From positions 124,001-188,000 of the forward strand of contig NZ_BMPY01000008.1 in the NCBI RefSeq assembly GCF_014647835.1: DNA of 64,000 bases. Reading direction: 5' to 3'. Source of the stretch: Microbispora rosea subsp. aerata (lineage in GTDB: Bacteria; Actinomycetota; Actinomycetes; Streptosporangiales; Streptosporangiaceae). The notes below the pieces were generated by a model. The model worked only from the letters and a program-made list of their open reading frames with translations, searched no databases and had not been told where the DNA came from. Below are positions 9,203 to 17,697 of the stretch, in pieces; positions within the stretch are counted from its first letter, which is position 1, and every line of letters starts with the position of its first letter. Both the position numbers and the translations under genes were made by a program.

Positions 9203-9215
9203 TGACAATTTGTCA
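9203..9215. promoter_or_regulatory. 13-bp palindrome upstream of ald
   Basis: TGACAATTTGTCA is a perfect dyad around a central T, 69 bp before the alanine dehydrogenase start. It overlaps a TTGACA (9202-9207) that could be a -35 box, although I see no good -10 at the right distance. An operator for an Lrp-type (AldR-like) regulator is a guess from position. Confidence 0.4.
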
Positions 9216-9283
9216 TGAATATCCGCCAAATGGTTGCCCGTTGCCTGATTTCCATGCGGACGTTGGGAGCAGACAGTGAAGAC

Positions 9284-10402
9284 ATGAAGGTGGGAGTACC
9301 CCGAGAGATCAAGACGCACGAGTACCGGGTCGCGCTCACGCCCGCGGGGGTCAACGAGTTCGTACGCAAGGGTCATCGCGTCCTCGTCGAGAAGGGCGCC
9401 GGGCTGGGGTCCGCGATCCCCGACGAGGACTTCGCCGCGGCCGGCGCCGTCGTCATCGACACGGCGGACGAGGTGTGGGGCGAAAGCGACCTGATCCTGA
9501 AGGTCAAGGAACCGATTCCTGACGAATACCACCGGATGCGCAAGGGCCAGGTGTTGTTCACCTATCTCCACCTCGCCGCCTCGGAGTCCTGCACCCGGGC
9601 CATGCTGGAGTCGGGCGTGACCGGCATCGCGTACGAGACCGTGCAGAAACCCGACCGCAGCCTGCCGCTGCTCGCGCCCATGTCGGAGGTGGCCGGGCGG
9701 CTGGCGCCGCAGGTCGGCGCCTACCACCTCATGCGCCAGGGCGGCGGGCGCGGCGTGCTGATGAGCGGCGTCCCCGGCACCTACCCGGCCAAGGTGGCGG
9801 TGATCGGCGCGGGCGTGTCCGGCATGAACGCCGCCGCGGTGGCGGTGGGCATGCGGGCCCAGGTATTGCTGCTCGACCGCGACGTGGACCGGTTACGCCG
9901 CGCCGACCTCGTGTTCCGCGGAAGCTGCCAGACCGTGGCGTCCAACGCGTACGAGATCGAGCGGGCCGTGGTGGACGCGGACCTGGTGATCGGCGCGGTG
10001 CTCGTGCCGGGGGCCAAGGCGCCGACCCTGGTGAGCAACGACCTCGTCTCCCGGATGAAGCCGGGGTCGGTGCTCGTGGACATCTCCATCGACCAGGGCG
10101 GCTGTTTCGAGGACTCGCGGCCGACCACGCACGCCGACCCGGTCTACCGGGTGCACGGCTCGGTGTTCTACTGCGTGGCCAACATGCCGGGGGCGGTGCC
10201 GCACACCTCGACGTACGCGCTGACCAACGTCACGCTGCCGTACGCGCTGGCGATCGCCGACCTGGGCTGGCGCGAGGCGCTGATCGCCGACCCCGCGCTC
10301 GCCCTGGGACTGAGCACCCACGAGGGTCACCTGACGAGCCGCCCGGTGGCCGAGGCCCACGGGCTGGAGGCCGTGCCCGTGGACCGCGTGCTGGCCGCCT
10401 GA
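9284..10402 (+). CDS. ald: Alanine dehydrogenase
   Basis: 372 residues, the usual length. It catalyses the reversible NAD-dependent oxidative deamination of L-alanine to pyruvate and ammonia. The start [20 protein letters not shown] is the family signature. The substrate Lys and His lie in [10 protein letters not shown] and LFTYLHLAA, and the Rossmann motif is [10 protein letters not shown]. The frame is open upstream, but the family N-terminus fixes the ATG at 9284. It stands alone, so it is probably monocistronic, and it ends in a 13-bp stem shared with the convergent DUF3105 gene. Confidence 0.95.
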   Translation: MKVGVPREIKTHEYRVALTPAGVNEFVRKGHRVLVEKGAGLGSAIPDEDFAAAGAVVIDTADEVWGESDLILKVKEPIPDEYHRMRKGQVLFTYLHLAASESCTRAMLESGVTGIAYETVQKPDRSLPLLAPMSEVAGRLAPQVGAYHLMRQGGGRGVLMSGVPGTYPAKVAVIGAGVSGMNAAAVAVGMRAQVLLLDRDVDRLRRADLVFRGSCQTVASNAYEIERAVVDADLVIGAVLVPGAKAPTLVSNDLVSRMKPGSVLVDISIDQGGCFEDSRPTTHADPVYRVHGSVFYCVANMPGAVPHTSTYALTNVTLPYALAIADLGWREALIADPALALGLSTHEGHLTSRPVAEAHGLEAVPVDRVLAA

Positions 10403-10430
10403 TCCGGGCCGGAGGCAGGCCCGGATCAGG
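10398..10430. terminator. Bidirectional terminator hairpin containing both stop codons
   Basis: CCTGATCCGGGCC (10398-10410) and GGCCCGGATCAGG (10418-10430) form a perfect 13-bp stem with a 7-nt loop. The ald TGA (10400-10402) and the DUF3105 stop (10426-10428) both lie in the stem. Confidence 0.75.
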
Positions 10431-11100
10431 AGGACGGGGTCGCGGTGGCCATCGGATCGGCCGACGCCGACGGCTCCGGCGGGAGCGGCTGCTCGTCGGT
10501 GGTGCCGATGCCGCCCGAGCAGGAGGCGCCGTACTCCGGAGTGGTGGTCGGGTTCTGCTTGTACTTCTTGATGAACTCGGGCAGCCGGGGGTCGTCCGCG
10601 GAGTCCAGCGCGAGCTGGCGGTTCCAGGAGCTGACGACGATCTTGTACGGCAGGTTCGGGAAGGGGCTCAGCAGCATGTAGTCGGCGGAGGCGAGGGTCT
10701 TGAGCTTGTCCACCTCGGCCTTGGGCAGCTCGGGCCGGTAGGTGATCCACACCGCGCCGTGCTCCAGGGAGTGGACGGCGTGCTCGTTGTGGATGGGCTT
10801 GTCGTAGATGCCGCAGTTCTGCCAGTAGAAGTTGTGCTGGCCGCCGACGGGCGGGGTCTCCTTGTAGGCGACCTTCTGCCAGGAGTGGTCGGAGCCCTTG
10901 TAATTGAAGGTCTTGACGGCGCTCAGCGACCTGGCCGAGCGGTCCTTGACCACGTACACGGTGACGAGGGCGATCAGGACGACGATCACAAGGCCGCCTA
11001 TCCCCCACATGAGAAGCGCGGCGCGCCGCTCCTTGCGCTTCTGCTCGGCGCGCATGCGGGCGAGGTGCTCACGCCTCGCCTGCGCCTTCTCCTTCGTCAT
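10426..11100 (-). CDS. DUF3105 membrane-anchored protein
   Basis: 224 residues from ATG 11100, preceded by GGAGGA; an upstream in-frame start lacks such a site. A charged cytoplasmic N-terminus ([10 protein letters not shown]) leads into one membrane helix (about residues 30-52). The extracellular DUF3105 domain follows, with the typical [20 protein letters not shown] and [11 protein letters not shown]. Two extracellular cysteines (in QNCGIY and ASCSGGIG) may pair. Function is unknown for the family. It is divergent from a DUF305 gene, a partner type often found beside it in actinobacteria, suggesting shared envelope function, perhaps metal-related. Confidence 0.85.
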   Translation of the reverse strand: MTKEKAQARREHLARMRAEQKRKERRAALLMWGIGGLVIVVLIALVTVYVVKDRSARSLSAVKTFNYKGSDHSWQKVAYKETPPVGGQHNFYWQNCGIYDKPIHNEHAVHSLEHGAVWITYRPELPKAEVDKLKTLASADYMLLSPFPNLPYKIVVSSWNRQLALDSADDPRLPEFIKKYKQNPTTTPEYGASCSGGIGTTDEQPLPPEPSASADPMATATPSS

Positions 11101-11206
11101 CGCTCCTCCAAGCACTGATCACCGAAGCCCCCGCTGGGTATGGAGAATAGTGGCTAAACGTCTCCCTTCGGGCAGACCGAGGGGGTCGGAGAGTAGCCTG
11201 TGGGCG

Positions 11207-11878
11207 ATGAACACTGACATCGACGCCCCCCTGGACGACGCCGTCGAGACCGCTCCCCCGGCCCGGCGCCGCCTCCCGGTCCTCGGGCTCGTCGTCGTCA
11301 TCCTCGCGGCGGCGGCCCTTGCGGTGTTTTTCACCAGGTCGGGAACGCCCTCGGACGCCTCCCCCGAGGCCGGGTTCGCCAGGGATATGGGCGTCCATCA
11401 CGCCCAGGCGGTGGAGATGTCCTTCATCCTCAGGGACAAGACCTCCGACGAGCCGCTGCGCAGCCTGGCGTACGACATCATCACGACGCAGAGCACGCAG
11501 CGTGGAATTTTCATGGGCTGGCTCCAGCAGTGGGGCCTGGACCAGAGCTCCGGCCGCCCGGCGATGGCCTGGATGGCCGGGCACGGGCACGGCGGAGCCG
11601 CCGCGACGCCCGCCGGGACGATGCCCGGCATGGCGACGGAGGAGGAGATGAACCGGCTCCGCCAGGCCACCGGCGGGGACGCGGAGGTCCTCTTCCTCCA
11701 GCTCATGATCCGCCACCACCAGGGCGGCGTGGAGATGGCCGAGGGCCTGCTCAAGCTGTCGGACCGCGACGAGGTGCGCTCGCTCGCCCAGCACATCGTG
11801 GACGGCCAGAACGCCGAGATCCGCACGATGAAGGACCTGCTGGCCAAGCGGGGAGCCCAGCCGCTCCCCGCGGCGTGA
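11207..11878 (+). CDS. DUF305 membrane-anchored His/Met-rich protein
   Basis: 223 residues. A single N-terminal helix (about 24-43) anchors an extracellular helical DUF305 domain. Two related halves each carry the family motif: DMGVHHAQAVEMS near the start and LMIRHHQGGVEMAEG near the end. A Met/His-rich linker (MAGHGHGG, GTMPGMAT) lies between them. This ferritin-like fold with paired His and Met is usually suspected to bind copper or other metals; that is family knowledge, not shown here. It diverges from the DUF3105 gene 106 bp away. Confidence 0.87.
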   Translation: MNTDIDAPLDDAVETAPPARRRLPVLGLVVVILAAAALAVFFTRSGTPSDASPEAGFARDMGVHHAQAVEMSFILRDKTSDEPLRSLAYDIITTQSTQRGIFMGWLQQWGLDQSSGRPAMAWMAGHGHGGAAATPAGTMPGMATEEEMNRLRQATGGDAEVLFLQLMIRHHQGGVEMAEGLLKLSDRDEVRSLAQHIVDGQNAEIRTMKDLLAKRGAQPLPAA

Positions 11879-11933
11879 CCTCCCTCCGGTCGCGTTCAGC
11901 CCGCCGGCGCGGAGTGGATCGCGGTGAAGGCCG

Positions 11934-12239
11934 GCCGGTGCTCGCGAACCGGCGGATCTGCTCGTCGGCCAGCGGCCACTGCGACGGTGCGATCGCGGCG
12001 GGCTCCGGCGTGATGAAGGCGTACATGCCGGGTCCGGTGTTGACGAGCGCGAGCGCGGCCACCAGGTCGGGTCGTCGCTCGGCGAGAGCGGCGGCGACCA
12101 CGCCGCCGCCGGAATGACCGGCCACGATCGCGCGCTCGACGCCGAGCCGGTCCAGTGCCACGCCGACCCGCCGTGCCCGGTCCGGGATCGCATAGCTCGG
12201 GCCTGCCCGTCTGGCCGAGCGGCCGGCCGGGTAGACGTC
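11934..12239 (-). pseudogene. Alpha/beta-hydrolase remnant
   Basis: One minus-strand frame reads YPAGRSARRAGPSYAIPD, then VALDRLGVERAIVAGHSGGG, an intact nucleophile elbow, and continues to LALVNTGPGMYAFITPEP. The oxyanion-strand region before it and the whole cap and catalytic Asp/His region after it are missing, because both flanks dissolve into random-looking sequence before the neighbouring genes. The 392-bp gap between the DUF305 and threonine aldolase genes is filled by this piece. I read it as the middle of a decayed hydrolase gene. Confidence 0.55.
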
Positions 12240-12270
12240 CTCGACCGGCCGTCGCGGCTGACCTGCGACG

Positions 12271-13359
12271 TCAGGCCCGCAGCTCCTCGGCCAGCGCCGC
12301 GGCGAAGGCGTCCACGTCGGCCTCGGTGGTGTCGAAGGCGCACATCCACCGCACCTCGACCATGCCGCCGCCGATCTGCTCGTTCCAGTTGTAGAAGCGG
12401 AACCGCTTGCGCAGCCGGTCGGCCACGTCGGCGGGCAGGACCGCGAAGACCGCGTTGGCCTCGACCGGACGCGGCACGCTCACCCCGGGCAGGTCGCGTA
12501 CGGCCTCGGCGAGCCGCCGCGCCATCGCGTTGGCCCGGCGGGCGTTGCGCAGCCACAGGTCGCCCCCGAGCAGGGCCTCGAACTGCACCGAGACGAACCG
12601 CATCTTCGAGGCGAGCTGCATGCTCGTCTTGCGCAGGTACGGCAGGCCCCGCGACGCCCGCGGGTTCAGCACGACGACGGCCTCGCCCAGCAGCAGGCCG
12701 ATCTTGGTGCCGCCGAACGACAGCACGTCGACTCCGGCGTCCGTGGTCAGGGCGCGCAGCGGCACGTCCAGCGCGGCGGCGGCGTTGGTGATCCGCGACC
12801 CGTCGAGGTGGACGAACATGCCCAGCTCGTGGGCGTGGTCGCAGATCGCCTTGATCTCGGCCGGGGTGTAGAGCGTGCCCAGCTCGGTGGCGTTGGAGAT
12901 CGACACGACCCGGGGCTGCGCCCGGTGCACGTCGCCGAACCCCCGCGCCTGCCGGTCGATCAGATCCGGGGTGAGCTTGCCGTCGGGGGTCGGCACGGTC
13001 AGCAGCTTCAGCCCGCCGGTGACCTCGGGGGCGCCGCCCTCGTCGGTGTTGATGTGCGCGCTCTCGGGGCAGATCACGGCCTCCCAGTGGGCGCACATCG
13101 AGCGCAGTGACACGACGTTGGCCGCCGTGCCGTTGAACACGGGGAAGACCTCGGCCTGCTGCCCGAAGTGCCGGCGGAAGACACCCCGCACCGCCTCGGT
13201 GTAGACGTCGTCGCCGTAGGAGACCTGGTGGCCGCCGTTGGCGAGGGCGATCGCCTCCAGGATCTCGGGGTGCACCCCCGCGTAGTTGTCGCTGGCGAAC
13301 GTCCGGCTCGCCGGGTCGTGGCGGCGCACGGCATCGGTTGTCACGAGATGTCTCCCCAT
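12271..13359 (-). CDS. ltaE: Low-specificity L-threonine aldolase (PLP lyase)
   Basis: 362 residues. It cleaves threonine or allo-threonine to glycine and acetaldehyde with pyridoxal phosphate. It belongs to the fold-type I beta-eliminating lyase group: FASDNYAGVHPEI at the start, FNGTAANV in the cofactor pocket, HLDGSR with the PLP-binding Asp (residue 186) and SFGGTKIG with the Schiff-base Lys (219). It is the last gene of a three-gene operon with an SDR and DUF6421, 67 bp after the SDR stop. Related PLP enzymes with other substrates (for example phenylserine) cannot be excluded. Confidence 0.85.
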   Translation of the reverse strand: MGRHLVTTDAVRRHDPASRTFASDNYAGVHPEILEAIALANGGHQVSYGDDVYTEAVRGVFRRHFGQQAEVFPVFNGTAANVVSLRSMCAHWEAVICPESAHINTDEGGAPEVTGGLKLLTVPTPDGKLTPDLIDRQARGFGDVHRAQPRVVSISNATELGTLYTPAEIKAICDHAHELGMFVHLDGSRITNAAAALDVPLRALTTDAGVDVLSFGGTKIGLLLGEAVVVLNPRASRGLPYLRKTSMQLASKMRFVSVQFEALLGGDLWLRNARRANAMARRLAEAVRDLPGVSVPRPVEANAVFAVLPADVADRLRKRFRFYNWNEQIGGGMVEVRWMCAFDTTEADVDAFAAALAEELRA

Positions 13360-13426
13360 CGAGGTTTCGGATCGGCGGCCGGGCGGTCGTCTCCGGCCGG
13401 CCGCCGATCCGTGTCAGCAGCGTCGA

Positions 13427-14080
13427 TCAGGGCGTGAGGTCGATCCTGCGGCCGTTGACCGCAGCAGGCTCCTCGTCCCACAGGCCCGCGATCGCCTCCG
13501 CCAGGTCCTTCACGTCGGTGAAGGTCCGATATGGCTTGTCCGGATTCGCGGCCCTCATCTCATCGTGCACCAACGCGTTGACCACCAGGACCACCGCGGC
13601 GGAGGAGGTGTCCTTCAGCGCGTCGGCCAGCGCCAGCGTCCACGCCTCGGCGGCGGCCTTGGCCGCCGCGTACGCCGCGCCCCCCTGGGTGGGCTTACTC
13701 GCCGCCCGGGCCGACACGATCGCGAAGCGGCCGTTCCCGCTCTCCCGCAGCAGCGGCTCGAACTCCAGCGACACGTGCTGCAGGGTCCTGATCAGCAGGT
13801 CGTGCAGCAGGTCCCAGTCGTCCAGGGAGGTGTCGGCGAAGGTCTTCGACCCCCGCCAGCCGCCGACCAGGTGGACGACGCCGTCCACCCGGCCGTGCTC
13901 GGCCCGCACCCGCTCGGCCAGGCCGCGTACGGCGTCCCGGTCGAGCAGGTCGACGGCCAGGCAGCCCTCCGCGCCGGACTTGTCCACGCCGATGACCGTG
14001 TCGCCGAGCTCGGCGAACCTCGCGACGACCGCGCGGCCGGCCGGGCCGCCCGCCCCCGAGACCACGATCACCCTGCTCAT
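13427..14080 (-). CDS. Short-chain dehydrogenase/reductase
   Basis: 217 residues, short for the family but complete. The nucleotide-binding loop is VSGAGGPAGRAVVA. NAG is replaced by LVGGW at the strand-4 position. The catalytic group is Ser123, Tyr137 and Lys141 (IVSARAASKP, AAYAAAKAAAEAW). The substrate is unknown. It lies between DUF6421 (37 bp upstream) and threonine aldolase on the same strand, so it probably acts in the same pathway, for example on an aldehyde or a beta-hydroxy amino acid derivative; that is inference from order only. Confidence 0.83.
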   Translation of the reverse strand: MSRVIVVSGAGGPAGRAVVARFAELGDTVIGVDKSGAEGCLAVDLLDRDAVRGLAERVRAEHGRVDGVVHLVGGWRGSKTFADTSLDDWDLLHDLLIRTLQHVSLEFEPLLRESGNGRFAIVSARAASKPTQGGAAYAAAKAAAEAWTLALADALKDTSSAAVVLVVNALVHDEMRAANPDKPYRTFTDVKDLAEAIAGLWDEEPAAVNGRRIDLTP

Positions 14081-14117
14081 CGCATGCCCCTCACAATCTC
14101 ACCCGTGCGGTTCGCGC

Positions 14118-16208
14118 TCACGCCCGGATGCCCCGGGTCGACTCAACCACGTCGGCGAGCTTACGGCGCAGCGCCTCGTAGAACATGCTCAGGGGGAACT
14201 CGTCGGGCAGCACGGCGTCGACCATGGCCTTCTGCTCGGTGGGCAGCGCGTGCACGCCCTGCTTCCAGACCGAGGCCGGGTCGGGCTCGACGTACGTCGC
14301 GACCAGCTCGTGCGCGGCGAGCCAGTGGGCGCGCTTGGACCGGTCGATGCCGTCGCGGTAGAGCTTCTCCACCTCGCCGCGCAGGTCGGCGACGCCGTCG
14401 GCGACCCGCGACCAGTCGATGCCGAGCCGGTTGTCGGTCCACCGCACGATGCCCTGCCGGTGCAGGTAGGCGAACAGGAGCTGGCCGCCGAGCCCGTCGT
14501 AGTTGCGCACCCGCTCGCCGGTGATCGGGAAGCGGAACAGCCGGTCGAACAGGATGGCGTACCGCACGTACCGCGCGTGCGGCACGCCCGCCGCCTCCAG
14601 CTTCACGGCCTCGCCGTACGCCGTGAGGTCGCAGCGCAGCTCCTCGAGGCTGTAGAGCCAGTACGGCATGCGCTGCTTGATCATGAACGGGTCGAACGGC
14701 AGGTCGCCGTGGCTGTGCGTGCGGTCGTGGATGAGGTCCCACAGCACGAACGTGTCCTGGGCGAGGTCCTGCGAGGCCAGCAGCCGGGCGGCGTCCGGCG
14801 GCAGCTCCAGCTTCAGCGTGGCCGCGGCGGCCTCGCTGACCCGGCGGAACCGGGCCGCCTCGCGGTCGCAGAAGATGCCGCCCCAGGTGAAGCGCGGCGG
14901 GGTCTCGCGCACGACCACGGTCTCGGGGAACAGCACCGCCGAGTTGGTGTCGTAGCCGGCGGTGAAGTCCACGAACGTGATCGGCACGAACATCGGGTTG
15001 TCGTAGCCGCCGCGCTCCAGCTCGGCGAGCCACTCGGGCCACACCACCCTGATCCAGACCGCCTCGACGTTGCGGTTGGGGTTGCCGTTCTGGGTGTACA
15101 TCGGGAAGACGACCAGGTGCTCCAGGCCGTCGATCCGCTGGGCGTCGGGGTGGAACAGGTTCAGCGAGTCGAGGAAGTCGGGCTTGCCGAGCCCGGCCGC
15201 CACCCACGCGCGGAAGTCCTTCATCACCGCGCCGAGATAGTCGGCGTCGTGCGGGAAGTGCGGCGCGAGCCGTCCGACGCTGTCGACGATCTCGCTGATG
15301 CACGCCACGGCCTCGTCGTGGTCGCCGGCGATCGAGCCGTCCTTGGCCTGGAGCGGGCGCAGCCGCTCGACGGCGGCCTTCAGCCGGGCGAACTCCTCGG
15401 CCACCTCGGGACGGGACACCCGGGCGGCTCCGGACGTCTCGGGCACGCGGGCGGCCCAGGTGACCAGGTTGCCCCACAGCTTCTCGTGGTCGTAGTCGCG
15501 GATCGAGTCGTCGCCGAACAGGTCGGAGTCGGCCAGCACGACCACCCGGCCCTTGCCGTGCCGTACGGCGGCGACGAGCGGGGCGTTCGCGGGGTCGGCG
15601 GACGCGGAGGTCGTGAACAGCACGCTCGCCCCGTCCGGCGCGCCGAGCGTGCCGGCGCGGTAGAAGCAGGCCCTGCGGACCTCCGCGAGCAGGTCCTGGG
15701 CCAGGCCGCCCGGCTCGGCCACGGCCGGCCCGGAGGGGGCGCCGAGGACCCAGGTGGCGACCTTGTTGTGGCAGTTGCCGGGGTCCTGCACGGTGGCGTG
15801 CTCGACCGTCACCCCGAACCTGGCCAGCAGCTCGCCCAGGTTGCTGCCGTACTTGTCCTGCTCGTGCTCGGCCAGCACGATCAGCCCGCCGCCGCCCGCG
15901 ACGTACGCCTCGATGGCGTCGATCTCCTCGGCGGCGAAGACGGGGGCGCCGACCCCGGTGGTGCGCTCCCAGCGCTCGGCCGAGGGGTGCGCGATCACGA
16001 AGACGTCACACCCGTCCAGCACGGCGGGGGTGACCGGGCCCTCGGTGTGCGCGCGCACCGTGTGGCCGAGCCGCCGCAGCGCCCCGGCGGCCTCCGCGTA
16101 GCTGTTGTCGTCGGGATGGGCGGGATTCATGGCCTCGGCGACCTCTCGCCGGATCGTCCACGCCTCGCTGTGCGCCTCGTCGAACAGGACCGCCGGGAAA
16201 GCTTTCAT
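14118..16208 (-). CDS. DUF6421 family protein
   Basis: 696 residues starting MKAFPAVLFDEAHSEAW, with GGGAGA ahead of the ATG. The first ~240 residues look like a class I glutamine-amidotransferase-like or DUF4350 fold: VTPAVLDGCDVFVIAHPS, then AYVAGGGGLIVLAEHEQDKY. The remaining ~450 residues form the large DUF6421 part with many aromatic and acidic residues (WGGIFCDREAARF, WDLIHDRTHSHGDLPFD). The second segment has a His/Asp cluster that could bind metal. No catalytic role is known to me. It heads the operon with the SDR and threonine aldolase genes. No export signal is seen, so it is probably cytoplasmic. Confidence 0.8.
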   Translation of the reverse strand: MKAFPAVLFDEAHSEAWTIRREVAEAMNPAHPDDNSYAEAAGALRRLGHTVRAHTEGPVTPAVLDGCDVFVIAHPSAERWERTTGVGAPVFAAEEIDAIEAYVAGGGGLIVLAEHEQDKYGSNLGELLARFGVTVEHATVQDPGNCHNKVATWVLGAPSGPAVAEPGGLAQDLLAEVRRACFYRAGTLGAPDGASVLFTTSASADPANAPLVAAVRHGKGRVVVLADSDLFGDDSIRDYDHEKLWGNLVTWAARVPETSGAARVSRPEVAEEFARLKAAVERLRPLQAKDGSIAGDHDEAVACISEIVDSVGRLAPHFPHDADYLGAVMKDFRAWVAAGLGKPDFLDSLNLFHPDAQRIDGLEHLVVFPMYTQNGNPNRNVEAVWIRVVWPEWLAELERGGYDNPMFVPITFVDFTAGYDTNSAVLFPETVVVRETPPRFTWGGIFCDREAARFRRVSEAAAATLKLELPPDAARLLASQDLAQDTFVLWDLIHDRTHSHGDLPFDPFMIKQRMPYWLYSLEELRCDLTAYGEAVKLEAAGVPHARYVRYAILFDRLFRFPITGERVRNYDGLGGQLLFAYLHRQGIVRWTDNRLGIDWSRVADGVADLRGEVEKLYRDGIDRSKRAHWLAAHELVATYVEPDPASVWKQGVHALPTEQKAMVDAVLPDEFPLSMFYEALRRKLADVVESTRGIRA

Positions 16209-16384
16209 GAAAAATCTCCCGTAGTGTGAGCCTTCTCCCGGAAAATATACACATACGCCGCCCTGTGGCGATAAGTCGCTCTAGCGGATGAGGAGACATC
16301 ACCCGAGCGGCGGACGAGCCCCCGCGGATCGCTCACCTACCGTCACCGGCCGCAGGAAACGGACCCGCGCAAGGGGAAAGATCG

Positions 16385-17095
16385 ATGTTCAAACTGTCCG
16401 ACGCCACGGACTTCCGCCGGTCGGCGACCGGCGTCGCGCTGATCGCCTCGCCGCTGCTCCAGCTCACCGCCACCCTGGTCGACCCCGGCACCTGGGGCGA
16501 CTCGCGCGAGGCGGTCAGCTACGGCGACAACCCGGCCCTGGCCCAGCTCCAGTCGGCCCTCTACCACTGGAGCTGGATGCTGCTGCCGCTGGCCGCGCTC
16601 GGCCTGATGCGCCTGACGAGCCGCCGGGGGACGGTGCTCGGGCACGCCGGCGGCGTGCTCACCGCGCTCGGCTTCCTCAACGTCTCGGCGCTGCTGATGG
16701 GCGACCCGGTCGAGTGGTGGCTGGGGCGGCACTACCCGCCCGATCAGGCGGAGAAGCTGTTCGAGGAGGTCTACGACCTGCCCGGGGTGGTCTTCGGGTT
16801 CCAGATGCCGTGGGTGTTCCTCGGCCCGCTCGGCCTGATGCTGCTGCTGGCGGGGCTCGCCCGGGCCGGTGTCGTCCGCTGGTGGGCGCCGGTCCTCGGG
16901 ATCCTCGTCTGGATCCTGCCGAACACGGTGGAGTACGGCCCGCTCAGCCTAGTCTGGGGCGCCGGCAACCTCCTGGTGCTCGGCTACCTCGGCGTCAGGG
17001 TGCTGCGGATGGGCAACGCCGAGTGGGCGTCGTACTACCCGAGCGCCGACCCCGGCGTCACCACGCCCGACTCGTACGCGAAGACGACCGCCTGA
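16385..17095 (+). CDS. Hypothetical integral membrane protein
   Basis: 236 residues, preceded by AAGGGGAAAG. About six hydrophobic segments are visible (for example GVALIASPLLQLTATLV, WMLLPLAALGLM, FLGPLGLMLLLAGLARAG and WWAPVLGILVWILP). No transport or enzymatic motif is recognised. It diverges from the DUF6421 operon, and its last ~60 bp overlap the end of the response-regulator gene on the other strand. Confidence 0.75.
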   Translation: MFKLSDATDFRRSATGVALIASPLLQLTATLVDPGTWGDSREAVSYGDNPALAQLQSALYHWSWMLLPLAALGLMRLTSRRGTVLGHAGGVLTALGFLNVSALLMGDPVEWWLGRHYPPDQAEKLFEEVYDLPGVVFGFQMPWVFLGPLGLMLLLAGLARAGVVRWWAPVLGILVWILPNTVEYGPLSLVWGAGNLLVLGYLGVRVLRMGNAEWASYYPSADPGVTTPDSYAKTTA

Positions 17096-17697
17096 GCGCG
17101 GTCGCGCAGGTTCAGCTTCATGAGCACGCGGGCGACATGGGTCTTGACCGTGGCCTCGCCGACGAAGAGCTCCTTGGCGATCTCCGCGTTGGTGAGGCCG
17201 CGGGCGAGCATCCGCAGCACCTCCAGCTCGCGCGGGGTGAGCTCGGCGAGCTGCGGCGGCCGGACCGGCTCGTGCCGGCCCGCGAAGGAGGCGATCACCC
17301 GGGTGGTGACGGCGGGATCCAGCAGGCCGTCACCCGCGGCGACGACCTTGATGGCCTCCAGGAGCTGCTCGGGCGGCGACACCTTCAGCAGGAAGCCGCT
17401 GGTGCCCGCGCGCAGCGCGGCGTACAGGTTCTCGTCGGTGTCGAACGTCGTGAGCATGATGATCTTGGGCGGATGCGGCGCGGCGAGCAGCTGCCTGGCC
17501 GCGGCGAGCCCGTCCACCCGCGGCATCGCGATGTCCATGAGCACGACGTCGGGCCGCACCCGGCGGGCCAGGGCGACCGCCTCGGCGCCGTCGGCCGCCT
17601 CGCCCACGATCTCCATTCCGGGCTCGCTCTCGACCACCATGCGCAGACCCGCCCGGATCATCGCCTGGTCGTCCGCGAGGACGATGCGGATCGTCAA
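17035..17697 (-). CDS. NarL/FixJ-type response regulator
   Basis: 220 residues starting with TTG, its start overlapping the stop of the kinase gene (TTGA). The receiver domain has the acidic pair ADD near residues 8-10, the phospho-acceptor Asp55 (VVLMDIAMPRVDG) and the Lys in LLKVSPPEQL. A LuxR-type helix-turn-helix follows (LTPRELEVLRMLARGLTNAE, TVKTHVARVLMKL). The C-terminus VVFAYESGVVTPG is typical of actinomycete NarL regulators, so the ORF is full length despite overlapping the convergent gene. It should be phosphorylated by the adjacent kinase. Targets unknown. Confidence 0.93.
   Translation of the reverse strand: MTIRIVLADDQAMIRAGLRMVVESEPGMEIVGEAADGAEAVALARRVRPDVVLMDIAMPRVDGLAAARQLLAAPHPPKIIMLTTFDTDENLYAALRAGTSGFLLKVSPPEQLLEAIKVVAAGDGLLDPAVTTRVIASFAGRHEPVRPPQLAELTPRELEVLRMLARGLTNAEIAKELFVGEATVKTHVARVLMKLNLRDRAQAVVFAYESGVVTPGSALG

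Noticed and set aside
13338..16229. Very long plus-strand open frame opposite DUF6421 and the SDR
   Set aside because: It mirrors strong minus-strand genes, has His/Gln/Arg-rich shadow composition and no domain. Long antisense frames are expected at this base composition.
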